Counted from the stretch's first letter, positions 1 to 6,308 are shown. The stretch: DNA of 13,561 nt from UBA6183 sp964545895 (GCA_964545895.1 CAZJHS010000077.1:1-13561); one strand, 5' to 3'. Program-made: numbers and translations. Notes: generated by a model from the sequence alone, not told the origin.

Positions 1-306
1 GATGATCCTAAAAAGCAAGAGTGGATGTTGGAACAAATGTTGGCCAACGAACTTAGTGTGCGCAGTGTAGAGAACTTAGTTCGTGAGGAAAATAACAAAG
101 CTCCAGAAGCTAGGCCAGCAAAGGTTGCAGCAAAACCAACCAAATCAGAAAATATGGTTGAATACCAAAAGGCATTAAGCGATAGATTTAATACTAAAAT
201 TAGCATTAAGGCTGATGATAAAGGACGTGGAAATATTAAAATTCCTTTCCGCTCGCAAGCCGAATTGCAACGCATTTTAGATTTAATGCAGTTGGAAGAA
301 AACTAA
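1..306 (+). CDS. parB: ParB/Spo0J chromosome-partitioning protein, C-terminal part (5' truncated)
   Basis: The frame is open from base 1 (Asp-Asp-Pro-Lys...) to a TAA at 304-306, so only about the last 101 residues are present. ParB binds parS sites near the origin, spreads as a CTP-dependent clamp and works with the ParA ATPase in chromosome segregation. What is visible is the end of the helical DNA-binding region (the stretch with ELSVRSVENLVR), then a Lys/Ala/Pro-rich linker. The last ~50 residues form the C-terminal dimerisation domain, with the typical pattern of a LSDRFNTKISIK strand, a GRGNIKIPF strand and a final helix (ELQRILDLM). The N-terminal CTPase and helix-turn-helix parts lie outside the window, as would parA if it is adjacent. 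Identification rests on the C-terminal domain pattern and is fairly secure. Confidence 0.85.
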   Translation, partial: DDPKKQEWMLEQMLANELSVRSVENLVREENNKAPEARPAKVAAKPTKSENMVEYQKALSDRFNTKISIKADDKGRGNIKIPFRSQAELQRILDLMQLEEN

Positions 307-330
307 TCATTACATAATAATAAAGCATAA

Positions 331-360
331 AAAAAACACCGACTTTGTTCGGTGTTTTTT
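331..360. terminator. Bidirectional intrinsic terminator between parB and the nucleoid-protein gene
   Basis: A perfect 12-bp inverted repeat: AAAAAACACCGA (331-342), loop CTTTGT, TCGGTGTTTTTT (349-360). It has an A-run on one side and a T-run on the other, so it can act in both directions. It lies 24 nt after the parB stop and 29 nt beyond the end of the convergent minus-strand gene. Confidence 0.9.
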
Positions 361-389
361 ATTTAAGTAGCCGTTATGTTTTGGCTAAA

Positions 390-1439
390 TTATTCCTCGT
401 TATCGTAGTAAAGTTTGTAGTATTTGCGGCCATTATCATCCTCGCCTTTTTCAATAAGGTTTCTATTGCCATGTATGTATACATGAAAGTTTTTATCCAA
501 CTTAAGCACACTTTTAAACACGCGTGCTTGTTTTTTTACTGCTTGATTATTGATGTCAAATCCGTCAGAAAGATCTAAATCGGCATCGTGCTGCATGGTG
601 TTTTTAAACTGATTAAACGAGTTAATTACACTCTTGTCTTCAAACACAGTTGCTGCAAAATCTTCGGCTACAAAACGTTCGTTATCTTTAAAATAATTTA
701 CCGATTTGTTTAATAAATCAATTTGATCGGCTTTGCTTACTTCAAACTCTTCGGTAAGCTGTTGGGTAACGTATGCTTTGGTTACGTTTAAAAAATTTCG
801 GGTAAAATTATAATCATCAGCACAAGTTTTTACTTGCAAAAAATCGTCTTTCCAATACGATGCTTCTGCACCTCGTCCTGCCTTATCAATAATGGCTATT
901 TTATAGCCAATGTCTTCATTTAGGTTAAAAATAATGCAGCCTTTATCAAGCTTGTCAATGTTTATCCCTTCATCAGCTTTGATGTCATATTCTTTACCTT
1001 TTCGTTTAGTTTTTATAAAGGCTTCTTTTTGCTCTGATTTAAATAAACCAATGGCATCGCAAATTTCATCACCAACTTTAGCATGATGCAAATACGCTAC
1101 ATACAAATCGCCATCTTTTATGTTTGGGTGATTAGTGCACTCAAACAAATGCTTAGCCATATTAATACTTTGCAAGTGAAACGAACCTTGGTTATCAAAA
1201 ACTTGTTTGGCGTATGAGTATACGGGGTTTAAATTCACATCATCGTTACTTGATGTAAATTGCCAAAACTCTTGCTGGGTAAATGGTTTAAGAAAATAGT
1301 GTTGCAATAAGGCAATTAAGTTTTCATCATCAACTTCAAGGTTTTGTGATGAAGCGTATAGCTGACCGCCATTATTTTTATTGCCTACTTCGTGTACACT
1401 TAAATGCGAAATATTGCAGGTAAAGAAATCCATACTCAT
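390..1439 (-). CDS. NdpA/YejK family nucleoid-associated protein
   Basis: A 349-residue protein matching the 37-kDa nucleoid-associated (NdpA/YejK) family; E. coli YejK is of similar size (about 335 residues). Family members bind DNA and co-purify with the nucleoid, but their exact function is unclear. Family-like segments are the N-terminal helical part with LLQHYFLKPF (about residues 44-53), the central DLYVAYLHHAKVGDE region (~111-125), the Lys-rich IKTKRKGKEYDIK and the GCIIFNLN strand. The basic C-terminal half ends in FHVYIHGNRNLIEKGED and YYKLYYDNE. The gene has its own -7 box immediately upstream and converges on parB with a shared terminator. The start is ATG 1439; a second ATG two codons later (1433) is an equally good start, and matters because the promoter box ends only 5 nt before the first ATG. 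Family assignment is from remembered sequence pattern. Confidence 0.8.
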   Translation of the reverse strand: MSMDFFTCNISHLSVHEVGNKNNGGQLYASSQNLEVDDENLIALLQHYFLKPFTQQEFWQFTSSNDDVNLNPVYSYAKQVFDNQGSFHLQSINMAKHLFECTNHPNIKDGDLYVAYLHHAKVGDEICDAIGLFKSEQKEAFIKTKRKGKEYDIKADEGINIDKLDKGCIIFNLNEDIGYKIAIIDKAGRGAEASYWKDDFLQVKTCADDYNFTRNFLNVTKAYVTQQLTEEFEVSKADQIDLLNKSVNYFKDNERFVAEDFAATVFEDKSVINSFNQFKNTMQHDADLDLSDGFDINNQAVKKQARVFKSVLKLDKNFHVYIHGNRNLIEKGEDDNGRKYYKLYYDNEE

Positions 1440-1444
1440 GGCTA

Positions 1445-1452
1445 CAAAAATA
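1445..1452 (-). promoter_or_regulatory. -7 box (TATTTTTG) of the NdpA-type gene
   Basis: On the minus strand TATTTTTG matches TAnnTTTG and ends 5 nt before ATG 1439. It sits in an inverted repeat, GGCTA-N6-TAGCC (1440-1455). I see no TTG at the expected distance for a -33 element. The expected transcription start coincides with the start codon. Confidence 0.5.
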
Positions 1453-1494
1453 GCCTGGCAAATGGTATTCTATTAACAAGTTTTAAGCACGGGA

Positions 1495-1902
1495 TTATTG
1501 CTCCAAGGTTTTGTCGGTACTGTTGTCTGTCGATTTACTTTTTACCCAATCGGCCAATTTGGTTCCAAGTTTTTTAATGCTCGAATCTTCGCCTTTCAGT
1601 AAATCGTTAAATAAATTACTTGTTACCAAGCTCCCCAAGAGTTTCATTACAAAATTTGATTTTTTAAATAGCAGTTCTTCAATTAAAAAAGTACCCGCCA
1701 TGCCTGCTAAGTTAGCGCCTAATGAGCTGTTTGAACCATTTTTAGGAGTTAGCCAATTGCTAATGCTTCGTTTAATAATATTGGCAGGTTTAAATAGCTC
1801 CTGAATCGCATCTGCATCTTGTTTAATAACGGCTAATTGAGCTTGCTTTTTTACTTCAAGCAAGGCTAACTCTTTCTCTAACTCGTATATGTTGCGTGCC
1901 AT
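1495..1902 (-). CDS. Hypothetical protein with N-terminal coiled coil, last gene of a yqj-like membrane cluster
   Basis: 135 residues, not recognised as a named family. Residues ~5-38 are a charged heptad-like helix (YELEKELALLEVKKQAQLAV), probably a coiled coil. Next come a short basic segment (NIIKRSISNWL) and a Gly/Ala/Leu-rich stretch (about 60-100, SLGANLAGMAGTFLIEELLF) that could sit against or partly in a membrane. The tail is polar with Lys, Ser and Thr. The start ATG is 2 nt after the stop of the holin-like gene, so the two are almost surely co-transcribed and translationally coupled. The arrangement recalls the small-protein partners of YqjE in E. coli (YqjD, YqjK), but I see no direct sequence match, so the link is positional. 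A role in membrane or envelope association is inference. Confidence 0.6.
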   Translation of the reverse strand: MARNIYELEKELALLEVKKQAQLAVIKQDADAIQELFKPANIIKRSISNWLTPKNGSNSSLGANLAGMAGTFLIEELLFKKSNFVMKLLGSLVTSNLFNDLLKGEDSSIKKLGTKLADWVKSKSTDNSTDKTLEQ

Positions 1903-1904
1903 GG

Positions 1905-2252
1905 TTATTCGGTAAAATGTTTAATGATAATGTTTTGAATAGGCTTAACCACCAATTGTTCTTTAAAAAACCAAAGGATAAAACCAATTAAACAATTTAT
2001 GCCACCAATTAGTGCAAATGCTTTGGCTAAACTGCCCAAGTAGGTTGCGCAAAGCAGTGCGGCCGCCACGTTAGCAAACAAGTAGGTTATTGATAAAAAT
2101 AAGGCAAAAAGCAAAACAGCAGCAGTATTTCCAATTGCTCCACTGGTGTGCTTTACAGCTTGTAGTTTAATAATTTCTTTCTGTGTTTCGATGTATTCAT
2201 TCAAGTGTTCCACTGTTTCGTTAAACACTTGCTTTGGTTCTTGTTCCATCAT
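1905..2252 (-). CDS. Holin-X / YqjE-like two-helix membrane protein ("phage holin family")
   Basis: About 115 residues from the chosen start. An amphipathic N-terminal helix (EHLNEYIETQKEIIKLQAVK) leads into two long hydrophobic segments: the first around NTAAVLLFALFLSITYLFANVAAALL, the second around AFALIGGINCLIGFILWFF. A basic end follows (KEQLVVKPIQNIIIKHF). This layout, with a small xKPIQNxII tail motif, is typical of Bacteroidota proteins labelled phage holin family (PF07332-like, related to YqjE). These are chromosomal inner-membrane proteins and no phage genes are nearby, so the holin label should not be read as lysis. I chose the tandem ATGATG at 2252/2249. An upstream ATG at 2288, 13 nt after the preceding stop, would add 12 hydrophobic residues that homologues usually lack. 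Function unknown. Confidence 0.72.
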   Translation of the reverse strand: MMEQEPKQVFNETVEHLNEYIETQKEIIKLQAVKHTSGAIGNTAAVLLFALFLSITYLFANVAAALLCATYLGSLAKAFALIGGINCLIGFILWFFKEQLVVKPIQNIIIKHFTE

Positions 2253-2301
2253 GTGTGCAAGGTAAAACATTAACCCAAACAAAACCATGTTATTTATTAG
2301 G

Positions 2302-2646
2302 TTAAACCAATACCCAGCCTAAATATTCGTAAATTTCTTTTCTAATAGCATCTACGCAATTGTTCAGTAAATGGTCGGCAGTAAGTATGTCAATTTCGGG
2401 CAAAGCCATAAGCCTAGTTCGCATGGTAGTGCGTTGTATATCAATGTGGATACGGGCTTGCTCTTTGGTAAAAAGTTGTTGTTCCTGCATTTGTTTAATC
2501 CAGGTTAGCATTAAAATAAAGCTGTTCAGTTCGTTTGCAACCATTGGTTTTACTTGGCTCCATGCCGGAATTTTCATACTTTCGCACACGTTCATCATGG
2601 TATTGTGCATGTTTTGGGTTGATGGAGTGGGCGGTTGCTTAAACAT
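2302..2646 (-). CDS. Hypothetical small helical protein, first gene of the yqj-like cluster
   Basis: 114 residues, no family recognised. The N-terminus is Pro/Thr/Asn/Met-rich and probably disordered (MFKQPPTPSTQNMHNTMMN). The rest looks all-helical and soluble: AWSQVKPMVANELNSFILML, an EQQLFTKEQARIHIDIQRT segment, and ITADHLLNNCVDAIRKEIYEYLG at the end. There is no signal peptide or clear membrane helix. It heads a minus-strand group with the holin-like and coiled-coil genes (gap 13 or 49 nt depending on the start of the next gene). A good promoter ends 4 nt before its ATG, so an internal Met (residue 13, 17 or 18) could be the true start. The unbroken frame and operon position support it as a real gene; function unknown. 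Confidence 0.6.
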   Translation of the reverse strand: MFKQPPTPSTQNMHNTMMNVCESMKIPAWSQVKPMVANELNSFILMLTWIKQMQEQQLFTKEQARIHIDIQRTTMRTRLMALPEIDILTADHLLNNCVDAIRKEIYEYLGWVLV

Positions 2647-2650
2647 AGCT

Positions 2651-2681
2651 CAAAACTAAAATAACTCTGGCAAGCCTTCAA
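2651..2681 (-). promoter_or_regulatory. Promoter of the holin-like cluster
   Basis: Minus strand: TTG (2681-2679), 20-nt spacer, -7 box TAGTTTTG (2658-2651). The box ends 4 nt before ATG 2646, placing the expected transcription start at or next to the start codon. Confidence 0.55.
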
Positions 2682-2737
2682 TACGGTACTTATCGTATTT
2701 TTATAAGCGTAAGTGCGACTATTTTTTATAAAAGTAC

Positions 2738-2767
2738 TTGTAATTGTACTAAATAGGCATATATTTG
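2738..2767 (+). promoter_or_regulatory. Promoter of rplU-rpmA
   Basis: TTG (2738-2740), 19-nt spacer, TATATTTG (2760-2767): an exact Bacteroidota -33/-7 arrangement. It leaves a leader of about 30 nt, ending in an A/T-rich stretch before ATG 2803, with no Shine-Dalgarno. It is divergent from the holin-cluster promoter. Confidence 0.8.
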
Positions 2768-2802
2768 CAGTCCTTTTTTTAACAAAATAATATATAAATA
2801 AC

Positions 2803-3114
2803 ATGTTTGCAATAGTGGAAATCGCTGGCCAACAGTTCAAAGTAGAAAAAGACCAAACTCTTTATGTACATAGATTACAGCAAGAGGAAGGCGCCAGCAT
2901 TGAACTTAACAAAGTGTTGCTAGTAAGCAACAACGGAAGTGTAAAAGTAGGAGCTCCTACAGTAATTGGTGCCAATATCACCGCTAAAGTGTTAACACAC
3001 GTTAAAGGCGATAAGGTAATCGTATTCAAAAAGAAACGTAGAAAAGGTTTCAGAAAGAAAAACGGTCACCGTCAATCTTTTACTAAAATCCAAATCGAAG
3101 CGATTAACGCTTAA
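2803..3114 (+). CDS. rplU: 50S ribosomal protein L21
   Basis: 103 residues, the normal length for L21. It opens with MFAIVEIAGQQFKVEKDQ, the family's start pattern, and carries the basic rRNA-binding stretch VIVFKKKRRKGFRKKNGHRQ (about 72-91) and a final T-K-I-Q-I strand. L21 binds 23S rRNA in the large subunit. It is followed 36 nt later by rpmA, the standard bacterial pairing, and is driven by the strong promoter at 2738-2767. Confidence 0.97.
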   Translation: MFAIVEIAGQQFKVEKDQTLYVHRLQQEEGASIELNKVLLVSNNGSVKVGAPTVIGANITAKVLTHVKGDKVIVFKKKRRKGFRKKNGHRQSFTKIQIEAINA

Positions 3115-3150
3115 TTTTTAATTTTAACAACCGATTAATAACTAAATACA

Positions 3151-3414
3151 ATGGCACACAAAAAAGGTGTTGGTAGTTCGAAGAACGGTCGCGAGTCGCA
3201 CAGTAAACGTTTAGGCGTGAAAATTTTTGGTGGTCAACGTGCAATTGCAGGTAACATCATCGTTCGTCAACGTGGTACAAAACATCATCCAGGTAACAAC
3301 GTAGGTATTGGTAAAGATCATACCTTGTTTGCTTTAATTGATGGTAAAGTAGTATTCAAAAAGAAAGCTGATAATAGATCATACGTATCTATTGCCCCTA
3401 TTGCTGAAGCTTAA
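3151..3414 (+). CDS. rpmA: 50S ribosomal protein L27
   Basis: 87 residues, standard length. MAHKKGVGSSKNGRESHSKRLGVKIFGGQ at the N-terminus is the L27 signature, and the family core (NIIVRQRGT, HPGNNVGIGKDHTLFAL, VVFKKK) follows. The flexible N-terminal tail reaches the peptidyl-transferase centre. It begins directly MAHKK, without the cleaved N-terminal extension seen in some Firmicutes. It is the second and last gene of the rplU operon and is followed by a hairpin terminator. Confidence 0.97.
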   Translation: MAHKKGVGSSKNGRESHSKRLGVKIFGGQRAIAGNIIVRQRGTKHHPGNNVGIGKDHTLFALIDGKVVFKKKADNRSYVSIAPIAEA

Positions 3415-3437
3415 TTAGCTGAAGTAAAATAATATTT

Positions 3438-3471
3438 AAGCCGTCTCGAAGCAAATTCGGGACGGCTTTTT
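3438..3471 (+). terminator. Intrinsic terminator of rplU-rpmA
   Basis: Stem AGCCGTCTCGAA (3439-3450), loop GCAAA, TTCGGGACGGCT (3456-3467): 12 bp with one G-T pair, then TTTT. The right arm plus T-run (16 nt) is identical to that of the terminator at 7401-7439. It stops just short of the end of the convergent cytochrome gene at 3477. Confidence 0.88.
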
Positions 3472-3476
3472 GTGCT

Positions 3477-4862
3477 TTAGGGTTTTATGTTTTCCATACT
3501 AATCTTTTCGTCACCAACTTGGTAAGGCACATAGGTTACTATTAACTGAAACATTTCATCGGTAGTTTTCATGCTACCTTCACGTTCCCTTATTTCGCGT
3601 GGTGGATTGTATGGGTTGTTTGGATTTTGCGCTGTATTGTCGTAAACACCCTCCACGTATATGGTGGTGCCTCTTGGTATTTTTAGCAAGTGTTTAAATT
3701 GATAAAAATATTGCCACCTAAAATCCCAATTATTAATTCGTATTAGCGGAATGGTATCGCCACTTGGTTTAATAGCATACGCCCAATAGCTTTTGCCTAT
3801 TAAGTGCATGTGTGGCACAATACTTACTATCGAAATATCATTAGGCATGGTGGCCTGTATTTTAAACTTCTTAACTTGGTTAGGCGGTACAATTAATTGG
3901 GGTTCTACAGGAGTAATGCCCAATGTGCCCATTTGAAATTCGCTAACTGGTCGTTTGGGAGGTGTAGCACTGTAGTAAATTTTAAAGTACGAAGAGTCTT
4001 CGGCATCAACAGGAGAAGGGCCAAAGTGCATGTCGTTTAAATAAAATGCTCCTTTGCGGGTTATTTTATATCCTCCAATTTCGGGCGGATAAAAACTAAA
4101 CTGTGCTCCCGGTAAATAGTTGCTTACGCTGGGTGTCATGGGCGCGTAGCTTCCGTCATCATTTAATATACCTAATTGCTTATGTATTTCTTGACTGTTT
4201 TCTTGGTCCTGGTTAACCCATGCTTTTCCAACGTGTAAGTTTCCTTTTTTGCCTTCTTCAAACTGTATTAAGTGAGCGTTTACATGGTGTACTAATCTTT
4301 TATTGCCACACACAAACTCAATCGCTCTTACAAAGGTATCTCGCGCAATTTCATAAGGAATTTTTACTACGGTAAACAAATCGGTGTTGTTGCCAGGTAT
4401 TTTAATACGAGGTACCCTAACAATCAAATCGGGTTTACCCAAGTTTAGCGTGGCATCAAACTTAGAAGGCACATCCATATTTGCAGTGTCTCCAGCTGTT
4501 AAGCCCTCATCAACCCAACGTTTTATTGTGTTTATTTCCTCGTTGGTTAAATACATTTCGTTGGCAAAGTGGCTATAGGTTACATCTGCTGGCCACGGGG
4601 GCATGATGCGTTTTTCGGTAACATAATTAATTAGCTTGGCGCGCCTGGCTACATCGGTGTAGCTTATTAATGTAAATGGTCCAGCTTGGCCTGGGCTATG
4701 GCACTTAGTACAATTTTTATAAATGATGGGTGCCACATGGCTGGCAAAAGTTATTGGTCCTTCAGGAGCAGTACTTTTGCTATTGTTGGTATTGCACGAA
4801 GTAGTTAGCCCAATGGTAAATGCAAGGCTAACTATAAAAATGTAAACTATTCTATGAAGCAT
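3477..4862 (-). CDS. Exported lipoprotein: c-type haem domain fused to a PHM-like (type II copper monooxygenase) domain
   Basis: 461 residues. A lipoprotein signal ends in TTSC (Cys23). A c-type haem domain follows: CTKCH gives Cys51, Cys54 and His55, and IMPPW gives Met87 as a likely axial ligand. Residues ~150-450 resemble the two copper domains of peptidylglycine alpha-hydroxylating monooxygenase. VHHV (His192, His193) and NDMHFG (His279) match the CuH-site ligands, PHMHLIGK (His351, His353) and DEMFQL (Met437) the CuM site, all in PHM order. An electron-transfer or copper-oxygenase activity outside the cytoplasm is therefore plausible, but I know of no defined substrate for this bacterial family. 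Its start codon lies inside the end of the redoxin gene (16-nt overlap), so the two form a translationally coupled pair. In some other phyla, as I recall, the redoxin, haem and copper parts occur in one polypeptide. Domain calls are sound; function is open. Confidence 0.82.
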   Translation of the reverse strand: MLHRIVYIFIVSLAFTIGLTTSCNTNNSKSTAPEGPITFASHVAPIIYKNCTKCHSPGQAGPFTLISYTDVARRAKLINYVTEKRIMPPWPADVTYSHFANEMYLTNEEINTIKRWVDEGLTAGDTANMDVPSKFDATLNLGKPDLIVRVPRIKIPGNNTDLFTVVKIPYEIARDTFVRAIEFVCGNKRLVHHVNAHLIQFEEGKKGNLHVGKAWVNQDQENSQEIHKQLGILNDDGSYAPMTPSVSNYLPGAQFSFYPPEIGGYKITRKGAFYLNDMHFGPSPVDAEDSSYFKIYYSATPPKRPVSEFQMGTLGITPVEPQLIVPPNQVKKFKIQATMPNDISIVSIVPHMHLIGKSYWAYAIKPSGDTIPLIRINNWDFRWQYFYQFKHLLKIPRGTTIYVEGVYDNTAQNPNNPYNPPREIREREGSMKTTDEMFQLIVTYVPYQVGDEKISMENIKP

Positions 4863-5416
4863 CCTACAGCTTTAGTTTTTAAGGTGGTAATTGGTTTATG
4901 ATGAATATAGGACTCAAGTGCATTAATCAAATCGTGTTGAGTAATTACTTTGCGCTTTTTACTTAATTCGTAAGCCCAGTTATCAATGCGGCCATTGTAT
5001 AGCAATTTTCCATTGTTTGATACAAAGAATACCTCGGGGGTTATTGACGCACCAATAGCTCGAGTTAGCTTTAATTGTTTATCAAACCAAATAGGTAGAG
5101 TTGATTTATAAGTTCGGTTAAAACTTAGTACTTGTTGTGGGCTAAAATCCATACCCGGAACTATGCCAATAAATTGAATTCCTTGGTTGGTGTACTTTTT
5201 TATAACTTGGTTAATGGTTAGTGTGTAACTTTGGCAAAGCGGACACTCGGGCGAGATAAAAATAAAAACAGTGGGCTTACGTTGTGTAATAGCTTGGGTG
5301 GTTGATGTCTGTCCCTTGAGGTTTACTAACGTGGTTTTTTCCCAACCTAAAGGTAGCTGAAAACTGCTTAGCAAAAAGAAGGTTATTGCAAGTGTTATAA
5401 GTTGTAGTTTTTTCAC
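4847..5416 (-). CDS. Exported thioredoxin-fold redoxin with CPLC motif, partner of the cytochrome/PHM-like lipoprotein
   Basis: About 189 residues from a GTG start. The N-terminus KKLQLITLAITFFLLSSF is a signal peptide or membrane anchor. A thioredoxin-like fold follows: PTVFIFISPECPLC, with the redox pair Cys58 and Cys61 (numbered from GTG 5416). Next come the cis-Pro segment SITPEVFFVSN and a GRIDN turn. The final AVGCFIE holds a third Cys. TlpA/AhpC-type redoxins of this layout act on disulphides or peroxides outside the cytoplasm. The reading frame can be extended to a TTG at 5434, but a strong -7 box lies between TTG and GTG, and the signal peptide is better formed from the GTG, so I chose GTG 5416. 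The end overlaps the next gene by 16 nt. Substrate unknown; a role in maturing or reducing the neighbouring protein is inference. Confidence 0.8.
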   Translation of the reverse strand: MKKLQLITLAITFFLLSSFQLPLGWEKTTLVNLKGQTSTTQAITQRKPTVFIFISPECPLCQSYTLTINQVIKKYTNQGIQFIGIVPGMDFSPQQVLSFNRTYKSTLPIWFDKQLKLTRAIGASITPEVFFVSNNGKLLYNGRIDNWAYELSKKRKVITQHDLINALESYIHHKPITTLKTKAVGCFIE

Positions 5417-5421
5417 CAGCA

Positions 5422-5450
5422 CAAACTTAATCAATAATTAAGAATCCAAA
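5422..5450 (-). promoter_or_regulatory. Promoter of the redoxin-cytochrome pair
   Basis: Minus strand: TTTG (5450-5447), 17-nt spacer, TAAGTTTG (5429-5422), an exact TAnnTTTG. The box ends 5 nt before GTG 5416, so the mRNA may start at the initiation codon. It also argues against the upstream TTG 5434 as start. Confidence 0.6.
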
Positions 5451-5485
5451 CATAAACTAAAACCCGTAAATATTGTTTTTCAAAC

Positions 5486-6154
5486 ATGAAGTTAATACAT
5501 ACATTAGCGTTTTATACAGGAGGGCTGCTTACCATGTTAGGTGCTTGCAGCCAAACTAAACCTATTAAAAACCAACAGCAAAAAGTTACCATGACAGAAG
5601 AAACTAAAAACTTAAATAAAAGAGATACCGCCACTTTAGGTGCAGGATGTTTTTGGTGCGTAGAAGCCGTTTTTCAGCAGCTTGAAGGTGTAGATACTGT
5701 AGTAAGTGGATATTGTGGGGGCAATGTGCCCAACCCAACATACAGAGAAGTTTGCTATGGAAAAACAGGGCATGCAGAAGTTTGTAGAATTATTTACGAT
5801 CCTGCTAAACTATCGTACAACGATTTGCTACAAGCCTTTTTTATGAGCCATGATCCAACCACATTAAACCAACAAGGTAATGATGTAGGCACACAATATA
5901 GGTCGGTAATATTTTATCATAATGATAGCCAAAAGGCAGAAGCTGAGCGCACCATTGCTGCATTAACCCAAGCTAAAACATTTGATAGGACTATTGTTAC
6001 TGAGGTAGCTCCATTGCAAACTTTTTATGTGGCTGAAGATTATCATCAAAATTACTTTAACCAAAATGGAGAAGAAGGTTATTGCCGAATAGTGATAAAA
6101 CCCAAAGTTGAAAAGTTTAGAAAGGTGTTTGTAGAGAAGTTGAAGACCAAATAA
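5486..6154 (+). CDS. msrA: Peptide-methionine (S)-S-oxide reductase MsrA with lipoprotein-like leader
   Basis: 222 residues. MsrA reduces methionine-S-sulfoxide in proteins. The catalytic motif GCFWC gives Cys55 as nucleophile. The family blocks SGYCGG, NPTYREVCYG, TGHAEV, YDP, HDPTTLNQQGNDVGTQYRS and the C-terminal GEEGYCRI (Cys200, resolving Cys candidate) are all present. The first ~35 residues precede the catalytic domain and look like a lipoprotein signal: hydrophobic TLAFYTGGLLTMLGAC, with Cys21 after LGA, then a Lys/Gln-rich spacer. The enzyme is therefore probably lipid-anchored outside the cytoplasm. A downstream ATG (codon 36) could give a cytoplasmic form. It is transcribed divergently from the exported redoxin 69 nt away, which hints at a shared theme of extracytoplasmic redox repair. 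No good promoter box is visible before it. A terminator follows the stop. Confidence 0.93.
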   Translation: MKLIHTLAFYTGGLLTMLGACSQTKPIKNQQQKVTMTEETKNLNKRDTATLGAGCFWCVEAVFQQLEGVDTVVSGYCGGNVPNPTYREVCYGKTGHAEVCRIIYDPAKLSYNDLLQAFFMSHDPTTLNQQGNDVGTQYRSVIFYHNDSQKAEAERTIAALTQAKTFDRTIVTEVAPLQTFYVAEDYHQNYFNQNGEEGYCRIVIKPKVEKFRKVFVEKLKTK

Positions 6155-6157
6155 AAC

Positions 6158-6184
6158 AAAAAAGCCGCTAAAAGCGGCTTTTTT
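6158..6184 (+). terminator. Intrinsic terminator of msrA
   Basis: Stem AAAAAAGCCGCT (6158-6169), loop AAA, AGCGGCTTTTTT (6173-6184), 12 bp with a T-run, 3 nt after the msrA stop. The hairpin is a near copy of the one at 6286-6308. Confidence 0.88.
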
Positions 6185-6195
6185 AATGTAGCGGG
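6159..6195. repeat. Partial duplicate of the tRNA 3' end plus its terminator
   Basis: Bases 6159-6195 match 6285-6320 almost exactly (one indel and at most one change). The unit is the GCCGCT-AAA-AGCGGC hairpin followed by A/T bases and TGTAGCGGG. In the second copy TAGCGGG is the last 7 nt of the tRNA gene (minus strand); in the first copy no tRNA follows. Instead there is a 25-nt segment containing a perfect hairpin, TCCCGAT-TGCAGC-ATCGGGA (6201-6220). Then GAGCAG (6221-6226) appears, the same six bases that directly follow TAGCGGG in the intact tRNA. This looks like a decayed or interrupted tRNA end. The rest, up to 6284, holds nothing I recognise. Confidence 0.7.
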
Positions 6196-6285
6196 TAACA
6201 TCCCGATTGCAGCATCGGGAGAGCAGCTAATAAATTTTTTATTGAATGAAACTCGAATGCAAAGATGATCGTAGGCTAAAAATGA

Positions 6286-6308
6286 AAAAGCCGCTAAAAG
6301 CGGCTTTT
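6286..6308 (-). terminator. Terminator of the tRNA gene
   Basis: Stem AAAAGCCGCT (6286-6295), loop AAA, AGCGGCTTTT (6299-6308). Read on the minus strand it lies 5 nt after the tRNA 3' end and finishes in TTTTT. Confidence 0.8.

Noticed and set aside
1905..2252. Holin annotation taken as a sign of a prophage
   Set aside because: No capsid, terminase, integrase or other phage genes are present; YqjE-type proteins are chromosomal and widespread.
2595..2840. An 81-codon minus-strand frame across the rplU promoter
   Set aside because: It overlaps the start of rplU and both divergent promoters and resembles no family.
4847..4862. Overlap as a frameshift that broke one redoxin-cytochrome gene
   Set aside because: The second gene has its own ATG and a complete lipoprotein signal, so it is a true separate gene rather than a damaged fusion.
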